From Bimastos eiseni (lineage: Eukaryota > Annelida > Clitellata > Crassiclitellata > Lumbricidae), in the NCBI GenBank assembly GCA_959347315.1, contig OY365809.1, positions 8,805,588 to 8,869,587 of the forward strand: a DNA stretch of 64,000 nucleotides. Reading direction: 5' to 3'. The position numbers and the translations under genes are program-made. Below the pieces are notes generated by a model. That model saw only the letters and a program-made list of their open reading frames with translations, did not search any database and was not told where the DNA came from. Every line of letters starts with the position of its first letter. Position 1 is the first letter of the stretch. Positions 36,201-44,860 of this stretch are shown piece after piece.

Positions 36201-39024
36201 AGTGAGGTTGAGCGTCTCACCGCATCGTGCTGAGCCAGTGGCGCCACCTCTCGAATGGTTGAATCATACAGTTGAATATTGTGCATGATAGATAAGGGGA
36301 CTGCTCTTCTTCGTAGTCTTTTTCTTTTTCCTTTTTGCTCTTCAACTTCTTTTTAATTTCCTTATCTCGTTCTTATTCCAGTTCTACTTCTTCTTCTTAA
36401 AACGAAAGTTGATATGTTAATGGAAGCCGTTTTGTGTTTTGATTGTAGATGGGTATCTGGGAGGTGGTGGTGGTGTTGCAGGCAGTGGTCTATTCACCCC
36501 AGGGGTCAGTGGCTTTTCCCTGTCGCCTGTAGGGTCCGTCGGCCCTGCTTCAGCCTCCAGTGAGCTCAGTCGACTGGGTCGCACAGCCGTGGCCTCGTCT
36601 TTTGGGGGCAGTCGACCGTGGCTGGACCAGGGAGCAGAGGACAAGGACCGTCTGGAGAATGAGGCCAAGGAACGCACAGGGCATCACGAAGACAATAGAA
36701 CTAATGACAATTGTCACAGGAACCACAAACACAGGTACCATACCTCGTCACGCTCGTGTATCTATGTATGTAACCGGATGAATCTTATATTATGATTGCT
36801 ATAGCGCCTTTTTGAGACGCACGAGACATCAATCGATGATCGCCTCAGATGAGGTCCTGGTCAGAAAGCAGAGGTCTTAGGAGTAGCGAACTATAGACAA
36901 TAGAAAAGAAGCTTATGCAATATAAATATTCACGCACAGTCATTGAGACCTTTATCCTATACTAGCGACTATCTTGCATCATAAGCTCCTGCAGGGCTCC
37001 TGTCGTGTTTGACATGCAATTTAAACATAGTGTGTGTTGTAGAGATTCAATAGGACTTCACTCATCATCGACTTGTACACGTACATGAACTAGTTTTTAT
37101 AAGAAGACCTTGGGTTGTACTTCACTTCATACGATACTTATATGTAATATATACAATATATAATCTACATGTAAAGTTTCATATGCGTCTCCAATAACTA
37201 GGAATACCTATGTTAGAAATCGGTCATTGTCATTTCAAATTATCGCATCTGTTTAGAAACTATTGAATGCTGGTCAACCTCATTACTTAAACCTTTTACC
37301 ACTTAATTGCTAGACTCTTAATACCGAGGATTGTTGATGGTGAGATGCTTAGTTTCTCCATTGCTGGACCTAGAATAAATAAACGAACCGGAGAAAGAGC
37401 AGCTCCAGAATAAATAAATGAATAAAATTTATATAAATTGATAAATAAAATAACTACTCATGCAATGGATTTGTTTATCTGCTCAGTCGCATGTTTAATT
37501 TCGGGCTTAATTTCGATCGATAGACTAATTGATTAACCATTGATTGACTCAACTTAGGCCTACTATATCACTCGCTCGATAAATTAGGAAGTCTTACCGT
37601 TTTCAAATTTGTTTAATATCCACCACAGCCTGCTTCTGTTTCCTAGTGGATTGACCTCGTAACGACTTCTGACTTTGGGGCGTCATTGGTCTCACTGGTC
37701 TATGCTTATAAGTTAGACGCCAAAGTGGTAGTATTTACAGATCAGCAATATTTTAATTGTACGTGGCAAGTTCAAATGAAACTGAATTCACGATCTCTGG
37801 GGCTAATTTTGTTGCCACAATCGTTTCTGTTAATTTGTATCACTTTGAATCAGTGATAGCCAATTTTTCATGTTCTTTCTTTGAGGTTCTGCTCTCTGCA
37901 TTATATGTTTCTGTCTCCGCAGTCGTAGTGACAGAGATGCCTCCACCTACCGTAGATCGTCAACGAGTGATCGTCCAGTGAGCCGTGACAGTTCCTCTCA
38001 CGAGTCGAATCCATCGCCAGCCGTCGTAAAATCGTCTCTGGACCGCGACCGTTCCCGGTCTCCAGTAAGCCGTAACCGACCAGATTCCACGGTCAAGCTG
38101 CTAGGCACGAGCAATCGTCAGAACACCGAATACCAACAACAGGTGCCCGGCGGGGTTTTTGGCGGAGGTCAGGGACGAAATGAATCAGAGTCTCCTCTGC
38201 CTCCCACGACCGCCCCGATCGTCCGCGAGTGGGAAAAGCTGCCCCTGGGTCTGAGAACGAATCCGGAATCGTTGAGGGATTTCTATCGACGGGATCCGCT
38301 GGCTATGGTAGACCCTGTCCTCGTCGGCCTCTACTCAGGACTCGCCGGACTGACTGGCCAATCGTTCCTGGGTCCCTTCGGCATCTACGGCGGCGGTGGC
38401 CACCGAGGCAGAGGTGCCCAGGAGACCGAGAGGGAGGCTGGAGAGTCAACCACGCACGGCTCTGAGAGTCCCGTCAACCGAACGAAAATGGATTCCGGAG
38501 GAGGGTCGTCGGTCATAGGCGAAAGGTCAGAGCAGAAGAAGAGAAAGGAGCATAAGGACTCTAAGAAGTTTTCACCGTCGAAGAAACACGGATGCGTCGA
38601 TGCGCTTGGCAGACTGTATCACACGACGCCCGACTGTGGCATCGGCATCACCAGAGCCTCAGTCGAGCGAGGATCTAAGACACCATTGACGATGACGATG
38701 ACGGATGACGCTGAAGAGAACCCCAAGGGGAGTCACTCCCCATCCAGCACCGTCGAAACGTCATCAGCGTCAACGCCGACGGTTGACGCCAAGACAACCG
38801 GAAACAACAACAACAACGCCATCTTGAATCCGCTTCTGCCTCCGTATCCGACGGAAGTTGGACCAGGATGCTCGGCAGCATCCTCCGGAAATGTCACGCC
38901 GGATTCGAGTTCCTGCGATCCGCAGCAGCAGCAGCAGTCGCAGATCGAGAAGTCCGCTGTGGAGCTGGACGAATCGACTGCCATAGTACACGCCGTCTCA
39001 CAACAGCTGCAGGAAGAATGCTAG
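24149..39024 (+). CDS. AUTS2: AUTS2/fibrosin-family protein, 3' part of gene (multi-exon span)
   Basis: Span of the recognisable exons: 24149-24295, 25393-25527 (both likely), 32769-33075, 33732-33848, 34830-34883, 35838-35930, 36449-36734 and 37923-39024. All junctions are AG/GT with matching phases (0,0,0,1,1,1,1,2), giving 746 residues in the window. The family call rests on the block [17 protein letters not shown], which closely matches the KPGKWC..H..IAW.I signature of vertebrate AUTS2, FBRSL1 and FBRS. The surrounding Pro/Ser/Gly-rich, low-complexity sequence and a FYRRDPL-like stretch in the last exon also fit. Known of the family: nuclear proteins; vertebrate AUTS2 joins a non-canonical PRC1 complex and influences transcription in neurons. 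Any function here is inferred by homology. The start codon and N-terminal exons are not identified and probably lie upstream. The protein lacks the long His-rich runs of vertebrate AUTS2 in the part seen. Confidence 0.8.
24386..24440. repeat. (CT)n microsatellite
   Basis: About 50 bp of CT dinucleotides, preceded by five CTGC units, just downstream of the exon ending at 24295. Confidence 0.95.
24632..24694. repeat. (GA)n microsatellite
   Basis: About 31 perfect GA units; complementary to the (CT)n tract about 200 bp upstream. Confidence 0.96.
25393..25527 (+). CDS. AUTS2: AUTS2-like gene, candidate exon (poly-Ser)
   Basis: A 135-nt, phase 0/0 segment between GAACTTTCAG and AATAAG|GTCTGT. 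It encodes 45 residues: [20 protein letters not shown], then SLRDLEQK, an 11-Ser run and AVHLNK. Phase 0 on both sides fits the exons before (ends phase 0) and after (KPG exon starts phase 0). The poly-Ser run is built from mixed TCC/TCA/TCG/TCT codons. I do not recognise a family motif in it, so it could be an alternative exon or a chance open frame between cryptic splice sites. Confidence 0.42.
25785..25912. repeat. 16-bp tandem repeat (TATGTTTCTTTATGTC)
   Basis: Eight near-perfect 16-bp units; the [10 protein letters not shown] frame is an artefact. Confidence 0.93.
26092..26154. repeat. (CTCTGT)n microsatellite
   Basis: About ten perfect 6-bp units. Confidence 0.93.
26672..26713. repeat. 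(CAG)n trinucleotide repeat
   Basis: Eleven glutamine-type CAG/CAA units plus a few more bases, in a GC-rich patch. Within a + frame that would read KQQQQQQ...LHPHRLQAI then stop. No convincing splice sites, so kept as a repeat. Confidence 0.85.
26920..27170. repeat. TCTG/TCTC simple repeat
   Basis: Degenerate CTGTCTGTCTG and CTCTGTCTCTC units; Leu/Ser/Cys/Val frames are artefacts. Confidence 0.88.
28475..28563 (-). repeat. Dispersed SINE/LINE-tail repeat, copy 1
   Basis: Reverse complement is nearly identical to 51318-51405: it shares GTGCCAGTCC, AGCCTGGAGAAAGGAGGAGG, GATATGGAACGGTGTCGTTA and the A-rich end. Same family as the copies near 30.8 and 32.5 kb. Confidence 0.8.
28758..28809. repeat. 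24-bp perfect tandem duplication
   Basis: AAGTGAGTGTGTGTAGATAT repeated twice in a row, 24-bp period. Confidence 0.85.
29929..30006. repeat. (TA)n microsatellite
   Basis: About 35 TA units, within a broader AT-rich stretch from about 29625. Confidence 0.95.
30190..30330. repeat. 18-bp tandem repeat (TATATATATTATGTGA)
   Basis: Eight units of 14-18 bp alternating TATATATATA with TTATGTGA; the [12 protein letters not shown] frame is an artefact. Confidence 0.92.
30790..30885 (+). repeat. Dispersed SINE/LINE-tail repeat, copy 2
   Basis: Contains GGCAGTGCCAGTCCCAAGCC and ends in CAGTGTCGTTAAA, the same order as the copies at 28.5 and 51.3 kb but more diverged in the middle. Confidence 0.65.
30908..31316. 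repeat. 23-bp minisatellite (CCTCAGTCGTCATCC)
   Basis: About 17 units of 23 bp, core CCTCAGTCGTCATCCATTAA. The first half has mostly CATTAAATA/CATTAAGTA variants; the last seven are homogeneous CAGTAAGTA variants. Lies in the intron 1.4 kb before the signature exon. Confidence 0.95.
31462..31556. repeat. 33-bp imperfect triplication
   Basis: Three 33-bp units, each with TGCAGGG near its start and GATGGT or GGTCGC near its end. In one + frame they read as 11-residue repeats ([31 protein letters not shown]). GC-rich; an acceptor-like TAAACACCAG lies 70 bp upstream, but the phase does not fit the neighbouring exons. Confidence 0.6.
31797..32102. repeat. (GAGA/GACA)n purine repeat
   Basis: GAGAGACAGAGAGAC-type units for 300 bp; minus-strand LSLSLCLSV frames are artefacts. 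Confidence 0.95.
32443..32535 (+). repeat. Dispersed SINE/LINE-tail repeat, copy 3
   Basis: Contains CTGACAGTGCCAGTCGCAAG, then ACTGGAGAAAGAATGAGGGC. Diverged copy about 230 bp before the signature exon of the AUTS2-like gene. Confidence 0.6.
32769..33075 (+). CDS. AUTS2: AUTS2-like gene, signature exon (KPGRWC block)
   Basis: A 307-nt exon, acceptor ...ATGTTTGCAG and donor ACAG|GTTCAG, entering in phase 0 and leaving in phase 1. Its first residues [20 protein letters not shown] match the most conserved block of the AUTS2/FBRSL1/FBRS family (KPGKWC..H..IAW.I...Q). The intron/exon border falls right before the KPG, as I recall for vertebrates. After the block comes a Gln/Asn-rich and then Ser/Gly/Pro-rich tail ([18 protein letters not shown]), less conserved in the family. 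This exon is the main basis for the gene call. Confidence 0.88.
33187..33287. repeat. (CTA)n(TAA)n compound microsatellite
   Basis: About 12 CTA units then about 20 AAT units, in the intron between the first two well-supported exons. Confidence 0.95.
33732..33848 (+). CDS. AUTS2: AUTS2-like gene exon
   Basis: A 117-nt exon between CTTTGTGTAG and CTGG|GTAAGT, phase 1 in and 1 out, joining the KPG exon without a frame break (split Gly codon). Encodes [20 protein letters not shown] followed by a [23 protein letters not shown] stretch: Ser/Pro-rich with a hydrophobic Leu/Phe cluster, the composition seen after the signature block in AUTS2 proteins. Confidence 0.78.
34830..34883 (+). CDS. AUTS2: AUTS2-like gene, micro-exon
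   Basis: A 54-nt exon between a pyrimidine-rich acceptor (TTTAATTTCTTAG) and an ideal donor (TACG|GTAAGTA), phase 1/1. Encodes [17 protein letters not shown] plus split Gly codons at both edges. It would be missed by ORF length filters. The phases on both sides fit the neighbours exactly, which is the main support. Because it is a multiple of three, skipping it would keep the frame. Confidence 0.72.
35838..35930 (+). CDS. AUTS2: AUTS2-like gene exon ([18 protein letters not shown])
   Basis: A 93-nt exon, acceptor GGTATAACAG and donor TTAG|GTCAGC, phase 1/1. Encodes a Gly/Phe/Leu-rich segment ([19 protein letters not shown], then [11 protein letters not shown]), similar in character to the F-G-G-L-rich stretches of vertebrate AUTS2. 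It is also a multiple of three and so skippable without frameshift. Confidence 0.75.
36449..36734 (+). CDS. AUTS2: AUTS2-like gene exon (Gly-rich to charged)
   Basis: A 286-nt exon, acceptor TTTGATTGTAG and donor CACAG|GTACCA, entering phase 1 and leaving phase 2. The first part is Gly/Ser-rich ([16 protein letters not shown]). The second part turns into a charged stretch ([20 protein letters not shown], then [17 protein letters not shown]), comparable to the acidic/basic D/E/K/R-rich region downstream in AUTS2 proteins. The frame ends in a stop shortly after the donor, which supports the exon border. Confidence 0.78.
37513..37586. repeat. Direct repeat flanking terminal exon, left copy
   Basis: About 73 bp, 80-85% like 39074-39141: it shares TCGATCGATAGA, CATTGATTGACT and CTATATCACTCGCTCGATAA. 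The left copy carries TAGGCCT where the right copy has a single base. Confidence 0.8.
37923..39024 (+). CDS. AUTS2: AUTS2-like gene, terminal coding exon
   Basis: A 1102-nt exon from acceptor TCTCCGCAG to a TAG stop. It enters in phase 2 and completes an AGT Ser codon, so the protein reads [19 protein letters not shown] and on. It is the longest non-repetitive reading frame in the window, with high local GC and codon use unlike the AT-rich flanks. Content: an Arg/Ser-rich start (DRDRSRSP), a conserved-looking block [20 protein letters not shown] followed by [15 protein letters not shown] (a FxRRDPL pattern reminiscent of the C-terminal HRRDPL of AUTS2), Lys-rich segments ([11 protein letters not shown]; nuclear targeting plausible), poly-Asn and poly-Gln, and a Ser/Thr-rich C-terminus ending QQLQEEC. 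No clear AATAAA lies close after the stop. Confidence 0.85.
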
Positions 39025-39073
39025 ATCCGACGATTGAAGAGACTGCCTCATCGATTGATTATCCTTCAATCAA

Positions 39074-39141
39074 TCGATCGATAGAATAACTGATTAATCA
39101 TTGATTGACTTAACTGACTATATCACTCGCTCGATAAATTA
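39074..39141. repeat. Direct repeat flanking terminal exon, right copy
   Basis: Starts 50 bp after the AUTS2-like stop codon; pairs with 37513-37586, 1.56 kb away and in the same orientation. Confidence 0.8.
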
Positions 39142-42100
39142 TGCTGATATTAATTATAATTAATGATAATTAATTATTTAGTGAATGAGTAATTGAAAGA
39201 ACTAATTTATAGAAATCGATGAATCGCGTTGTTTTTCATCTACTAATTTTCTGCATTAATTCATAACGACTAGCCTTGCAGCCCAGCTTCGCTTGGGATA
39301 TAATTTTGAATTCAGAGGGTGCACTTCGTCGCCCTGAAATTGCTTGCGTTTAGGTCAAATTGATCGTGAGTTTCCATTTGGCGGGTACTCTGAGTGTGGT
39401 CTCTGGGTGAGGCCGTGGTATTTGACAGCTGGACTCGTGGTTGAACTTTCTACGAGTTCTATTGCCAATATCTGTTCCCGTCATCTGAAACTCAGATGCA
39501 GAAGTTAGAAGTGTAACTACAGATGTCGCTCGGTGACTGTATCTCAGCCATCTGAGCATAGGATGCTCACAGGTCAACCCAATGTTCTTCTTTCAAGACT
39601 TATACATACTTTCGTAAGCGCACAAGTAGAATTTTCTGTTAGGAATAATCTTAGGTATTTATGAGACATTAAGAGTTCACTGCGTGCGTGACATAAACAG
39701 TGATACGTTTGTCTCTTCGACTTGACCTCCTCGGATTTTGTCCTGGCACTGAAACGCTCCGAGGAGCTTGGCCTTTGCGGACTTTATTTGGAATAGAGCC
39801 AGTGATTAATCTAGTCTCCACGACGTTTCTTTGCGGTCGCTGAGATATTTTTGAAGATACATATTTACATTGCGCTGCAGTATAAATAATGTGTTTTTTT
39901 ACTGATGATCCTGTTGTTGCTCGGGTGTTTAATCTGCCAATAATGCAGCGCAACAATTCATCACGTGATTTGGACAGGTCTGGGTATATACGCGGAAGTT
40001 ACATTGAGCTTTTTCCGAGACATAGGCTATCTTTTTAGAAGCCTAATATTTTATATCGAAGTATCAACCCTAAGACACAGATTCAACTTCAGTTGGCTAG
40101 AGATAAAGGTCTTATGAAAATTAGACACTGACGTAAGTTCTGATTTCGCCCCAATCAAATGGTGAAATGGGCTTCTGTTCCCTGTGGATTGACTGTCCCA
40201 CTGTTGTCCATGCAAGTCCAGACACAACTACCTCGGACTTGCACCTACTCTAGGTATATCTGGTCTCTATCACGTTCAAGCACTCGTGAATATATTGCGT
40301 TCCTGCGCCTGTCTTTTTATTGAGATAGTTTCTTCGTGATCAGGAGTGGATTTAGGAGCAAATGAGGTAGGCCTAATTGCATAGGATGGCACATTCAGAA
40401 GGCGACAAAACGTGGAAATAGGAAGATTAAAGAGTGAACATTAAATTTCACTCAAACTGGTCACTGATCTTGATTTATTGATTGATATTATGGTCAGTCT
40501 ACGCGACGCGTGTCGATGCCATGACAATCGTCTTAGCTCCGTTACGAGCGTGATGGGATGTTAACAGATATCTATCGGGGTTACAATATGTGGATATTTA
40601 TTAAGATAGAACAAGCGTCTGAAACTTACGCAAGACTCTCTAGCCAGAGCTGTTACCAGAACACCCAAGCATTATCATTATAACTCCTATCCTGAAATCA
40701 CTCCATTGCCTAAAAATTACAGAGCGAATTGACCTCATTAACCTACAATTCCTTACAATACTCACGATCCAAATATCTTCGCAAACTCCTCACTATCCAG
40801 CTAATCCACTCTACCCGACCATCCTCCTGTCTCAGACTGTCTTCATCCCGGTGGCCACTCGTCTCACGTTCTACCACCGAGTTATATCTATCACTGCACC
40901 ACGTCTCTGAAACGATCTTCCTCCTGAATTCCGCACTTTTTCGATTCCTCGACCCGCATGTTGCAAATCACTCACCAAAACCACCATCACCCATTTGTCG
41001 TCACTTATCATAATAAAACAACATTACACATTTTAAGCATCATTCATATTATTCAGTTTCATATCGTAATTCATATATTGCATCAATACAACGGAATCAG
41101 GACAACACAAAGCAAGAGCTAACTAAGAGAAATTAAGAAAATGTACAATTACCAATCTCACGTAATTCAAATAATTATCTGCAATTTAAGCAATGAACTC
41201 ATTAGAGAGCGAAATACAATTGAAATGTTCGTTGGAAAATTTACAAATTAAAAATCGAATTTCAACAGAAAATTAGTGCAGGAAATAAATCATAAAATTA
41301 ACAATAACGTAAAATAAATAACAAAACAAAACTTCATTCAAACTATTAACCTCTTAATCAACTGCAGCCATAACAGTGTTAACCTGTAACATTGATTTTT
41401 AATAAAATAACCAACATTGTAGAAACTTTCACTAGTCAAGTACTGGCTCGTAAAAATCAACATCTATCGCTGTCTTTAGGCGCTTCAAAGAAAACCTTCA
41501 AAATTGTTTAAGTAAACAAAATTTGTGACAAATAATTATTTTCAAAGAAGTTTCGATTCCGGAGTGCTGCAGAAGCCAAATATCTGTGGCCACCGTCAAT
41601 GGTAAAATGCAGCCAATACATAATATTTTTATATGGCATTAAAATCGTCGCATTCCTAAAATACCGGATGACAATACGTTTCCTGCGAACTAATAGTACT
41701 ACAGAAGGACTCCGAATTCTCGCTGACCAACTGGCATGATTGGCTGTAGTTGATCGCCAGGTGCTATTAAGTACTCGTTTTTGAGTTCACAAGGATCGAA
41801 AATCAATGGATTTGCCTAATGATTCCCATGTCAACTGTTCTTTTGTTCAGGCTAACAAACAAACGGGTTGGGTCAGTCATAACTTGATGTATCTTTACCA
41901 AAGTGCTGCTAAGATCAACTAGCGTAACGTATCATAAGAAGTTCCTAAGTAATTGCCAAATCCCACATGGGTCGATTGTGTATTTATAAAGGATTTTTCC
42001 ACCGAATAAAGGATTAACACTTTACGACGAGCTGCACTGTATTCCACGTCACTCATAGTAGACCAACACGGCCGTCGTTGAAAAGCTAGCACAATACGAA

Positions 42101-44639
42101 CACAGTAACGACACTCTTGAAACGAGACTAATAAAAACTGGCAAGAACTTCTGCAGCACTCAATTCAAAGTCCGGACGTTCAAAATCAGGCATTCGTTGG
42201 ACCCACGTTGGGCACATAGTTGACCGCCAGTTCCATCCAGCGGAACAACGCTGACCCGAAATGGAACCAACGAACGCAAAACTGGTAGATAAGCACTGGA
42301 ACCAAACAAGACTTCGTAAACAATTAACATAAAAACCGAATCGTTAATCTACGATAAAATTATAAGCACAACACAATTACAAACTAGATGATAGCACGTA
42401 TAAATTAATAAAACCTACGTACGGTAAGGAAGTTAAAACGAGTCAATTTAATAGAAAATTCACCGTCAAAACAGGAATCTGATAAGTTTAAAGCATCGTA
42501 GCTGCGAATAACAGATTACATTCACTCTATAAAAAATGTTACAAAAGCTAATATAGAAAAGATTAATCTAGCGTAGAAAAATATCGCTTTTGTATCTAAA
42601 GCACATTAAAAGATCTCGCGTCTACATGAAGCCTTTCCTTGTTAACTGGACGAAACAGAAGCTACATATCACTCACTGAGGCTACGACTGCATAACAAGC
42701 ATGTTGTTTTCAATACGATAAATCCTGCATAAAGAGATTGCAACTTTAGATTCACTTGAATTAAAGCTCCTTGTTGCCTTAAAGTTCTACTGAATCCGAA
42801 AAGATGAATGCATTGTACAAAAGTAAGTAGACGACATTCACGTTTCATATAAAAATAGACAAATATTATTGTTTTAGATCAAGGCTGACAAATTCATGAC
42901 TCATTAAGTTTCATGAGCAAGATGGCGACTCATTGTCAGAAGACCATAACCCAATGCGATCGTGTACAGCGCCAACATTCTTAATAGATGCTAATCTGTA
43001 CATCAAATTTCAATTAGCAATTATTTGATAAACAATATAATGCATATGCTTACTTAAGAGGATGATATTCGCAAAAAGAAAAGAAAGTTCGCTATCTTCA
43101 GGCCCTCTGAAGATAAATTCTGATCTCATTAATATCGCTCTTGACAGGTAGGTCATCGTCCGTTCGCTCAGACTATAGATCTACACTTCCCCATACATTG
43201 CACTTCTCATGGGATCTTCCCCATTGGCCCCTTTACATACTAAGACGCGGATCCATTTGTCTTTTAAATTTATCTGTAGGTCCATAGGTCTACCCTCTCT
43301 GCTTCAGTCACAAATCTCAACCTAACACGACATCATAGCAATCTTTGGTATCATGTCAGAGAAATAGAAGCTCCGTTTGCATTAATTGATTCGCATAGAT
43401 TTTTGTTTTATCGCAGTCTTCTTAGAACCGAAAGTCAGACCAGTAGGTTGCACTTAAAATCCACATATCACTGACAATGACCAGCCAATAAATAGTCAAT
43501 TTACAATCCGTCAACATATAGTCAAAACGTGGTCAAACTTCACAATGTAAAATGGACAGCTCAAAATTTATAAGATTGTTTCAACTCCAACTGACACCAA
43601 TGACGTCTGAAACCAAATAAAACCACTTTAGTGTCAGTTAAAAGCCATAGACATGTCTAAGTCAATGACGAACACTGACCTTCACCAACCTCCACTGGAT
43701 ATGGCACTCCAGACAGCCCCGTTGATTCAACGCAACGCTCGTGAATAAGTCGATGCCCTGCGCATGGCTACAAAGTAGCGTTTAATAAATTGCGAGTTTA
43801 TGAATACGACTACGAATATGTTCGATCACATCATATCGTCAAATATAGTCTACTTTGATATTCAAACGTTAATCCAAAATATCTAAACGCTATAAAGTTG
43901 ACTCTTTGACTAATTACTCTACAGTATACAGTTTTTAACTTTCTGCATAATTGAAGATCATAGCTTCAACCTCACACAACAGATTGCATAAATTCTAAAG
44001 CATGATATGCAATCACATAATAGTATTGAACTATGACGTAATTTTTATTACATTATGACGCAATACGATTTATACTTGGAGTCCATCACTTAACTACAGT
44101 GACGTCAATTTGACCAAAGTTTAGCACCGTCAAAATGGCATATAATAATTATTGTTCGTATACTTATGGCGACGATTACGTCGCGGTCATTAGTTAAAAG
44201 CATAGTTAGTAGGCTACCGATGTCAGTGCAATAAAAATCTGCTATGCCTGCCAGACGATAATATAGTCCTTATTTCCAAGTTACTGTGTGGTCGACTGCA
44301 GTCCGAATAAACATTTATATTGCTCCAGCAAGAAATCTTCAGACCTTGTTAAGTCGTTTTACCACCATCAACTTGTGACTCTAGTTAGAACTGAACAACC
44401 ATTGACAGTGTAAGTTTAGCAATGATCTAACTGTGTTTATAGCGTTAAAACAAATCAAGACCATTGAGAGAAAAGCGCTTTGCACAACCAAGGAAACACT
44501 CAAAATGCTAGGCAGTTGCTGGAATTTGTAAATTGCTACGAATTTTCTTGCAAATTAATATTTTTTCCATTAGACTTTGCAGTTATTACCCTCCTGCTCG
44601 GAAGACTGATTTATCCGCTTAAGCGCTGTTGTCGTTGAT
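39142..44639. other. Intergenic region between convergent genes
   Basis: AT-rich, with one clear LINE fragment (40.7-41.0 kb) and no other coding signal. The 3' UTRs of both genes should lie here. Candidate poly(A) hexamers exist (e.g. AATAAA near 41013 on +; TTTATT at 44044-44049 for the - gene), but none is close to a stop codon. Confidence 0.6.
40730..41045 (+). mobile_element. LINE ORF2 C-terminal tail fragment
   Basis: Reads SRSKYLRKLLTIQLIHSTRP, SSCLRLSSSRWP, then after a frameshift LTFYHRVISITAPRL, a TGA in place of the expected Trp, and NDLPPEFRTFS. This is the well-known ...SFSVAAPRLWNxLPxxLR... tail of LINE reverse transcriptase ORFs. Truncated at the 5' side and inactive. Lies between the AUTS2-like and LHFPL-like genes. 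Confidence 0.82.
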
Positions 44640-44860
44640 TCAAGCGATCAGCGGCGTTGCTAAGTCTTCGTAGAAATCAGTGTACTGAGAGAGAAATGGA
44701 CAGAAGATAGACAATGCCGTTGCCATGACGCCCAGTATGTAGGCCCAGCCCACGTGACACGTTCCGCCGTTGTACATCCGGGCTCCTGGACAGTAGTGAC
44801 GGGCAAACTTGGAATCGAGGCCGAGGGGAAATGTGAAAATGGCAGCAATCAGTATAACGG
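44640..44860 (-). CDS. LHFPL: LHFPL-like gene, exon 2 (TM3 end, loop 2, TM4, stop)
   Basis: 221 nt from acceptor TTTTTTCTATTTCAG (minus strand) to TGA. The split codon g|cc completes Ala, so the junction reads IQTMA|AVILIAAIFTFPLGLDS, matching without gap the same position in vertebrate LHFPL proteins. Ends SQYTDFYEDLATPLIA. An open frame continues upstream of the acceptor as far as 44993, but that part (MNTLHFESYTSW...) is intron read-through, not family sequence. Confidence 0.87.
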
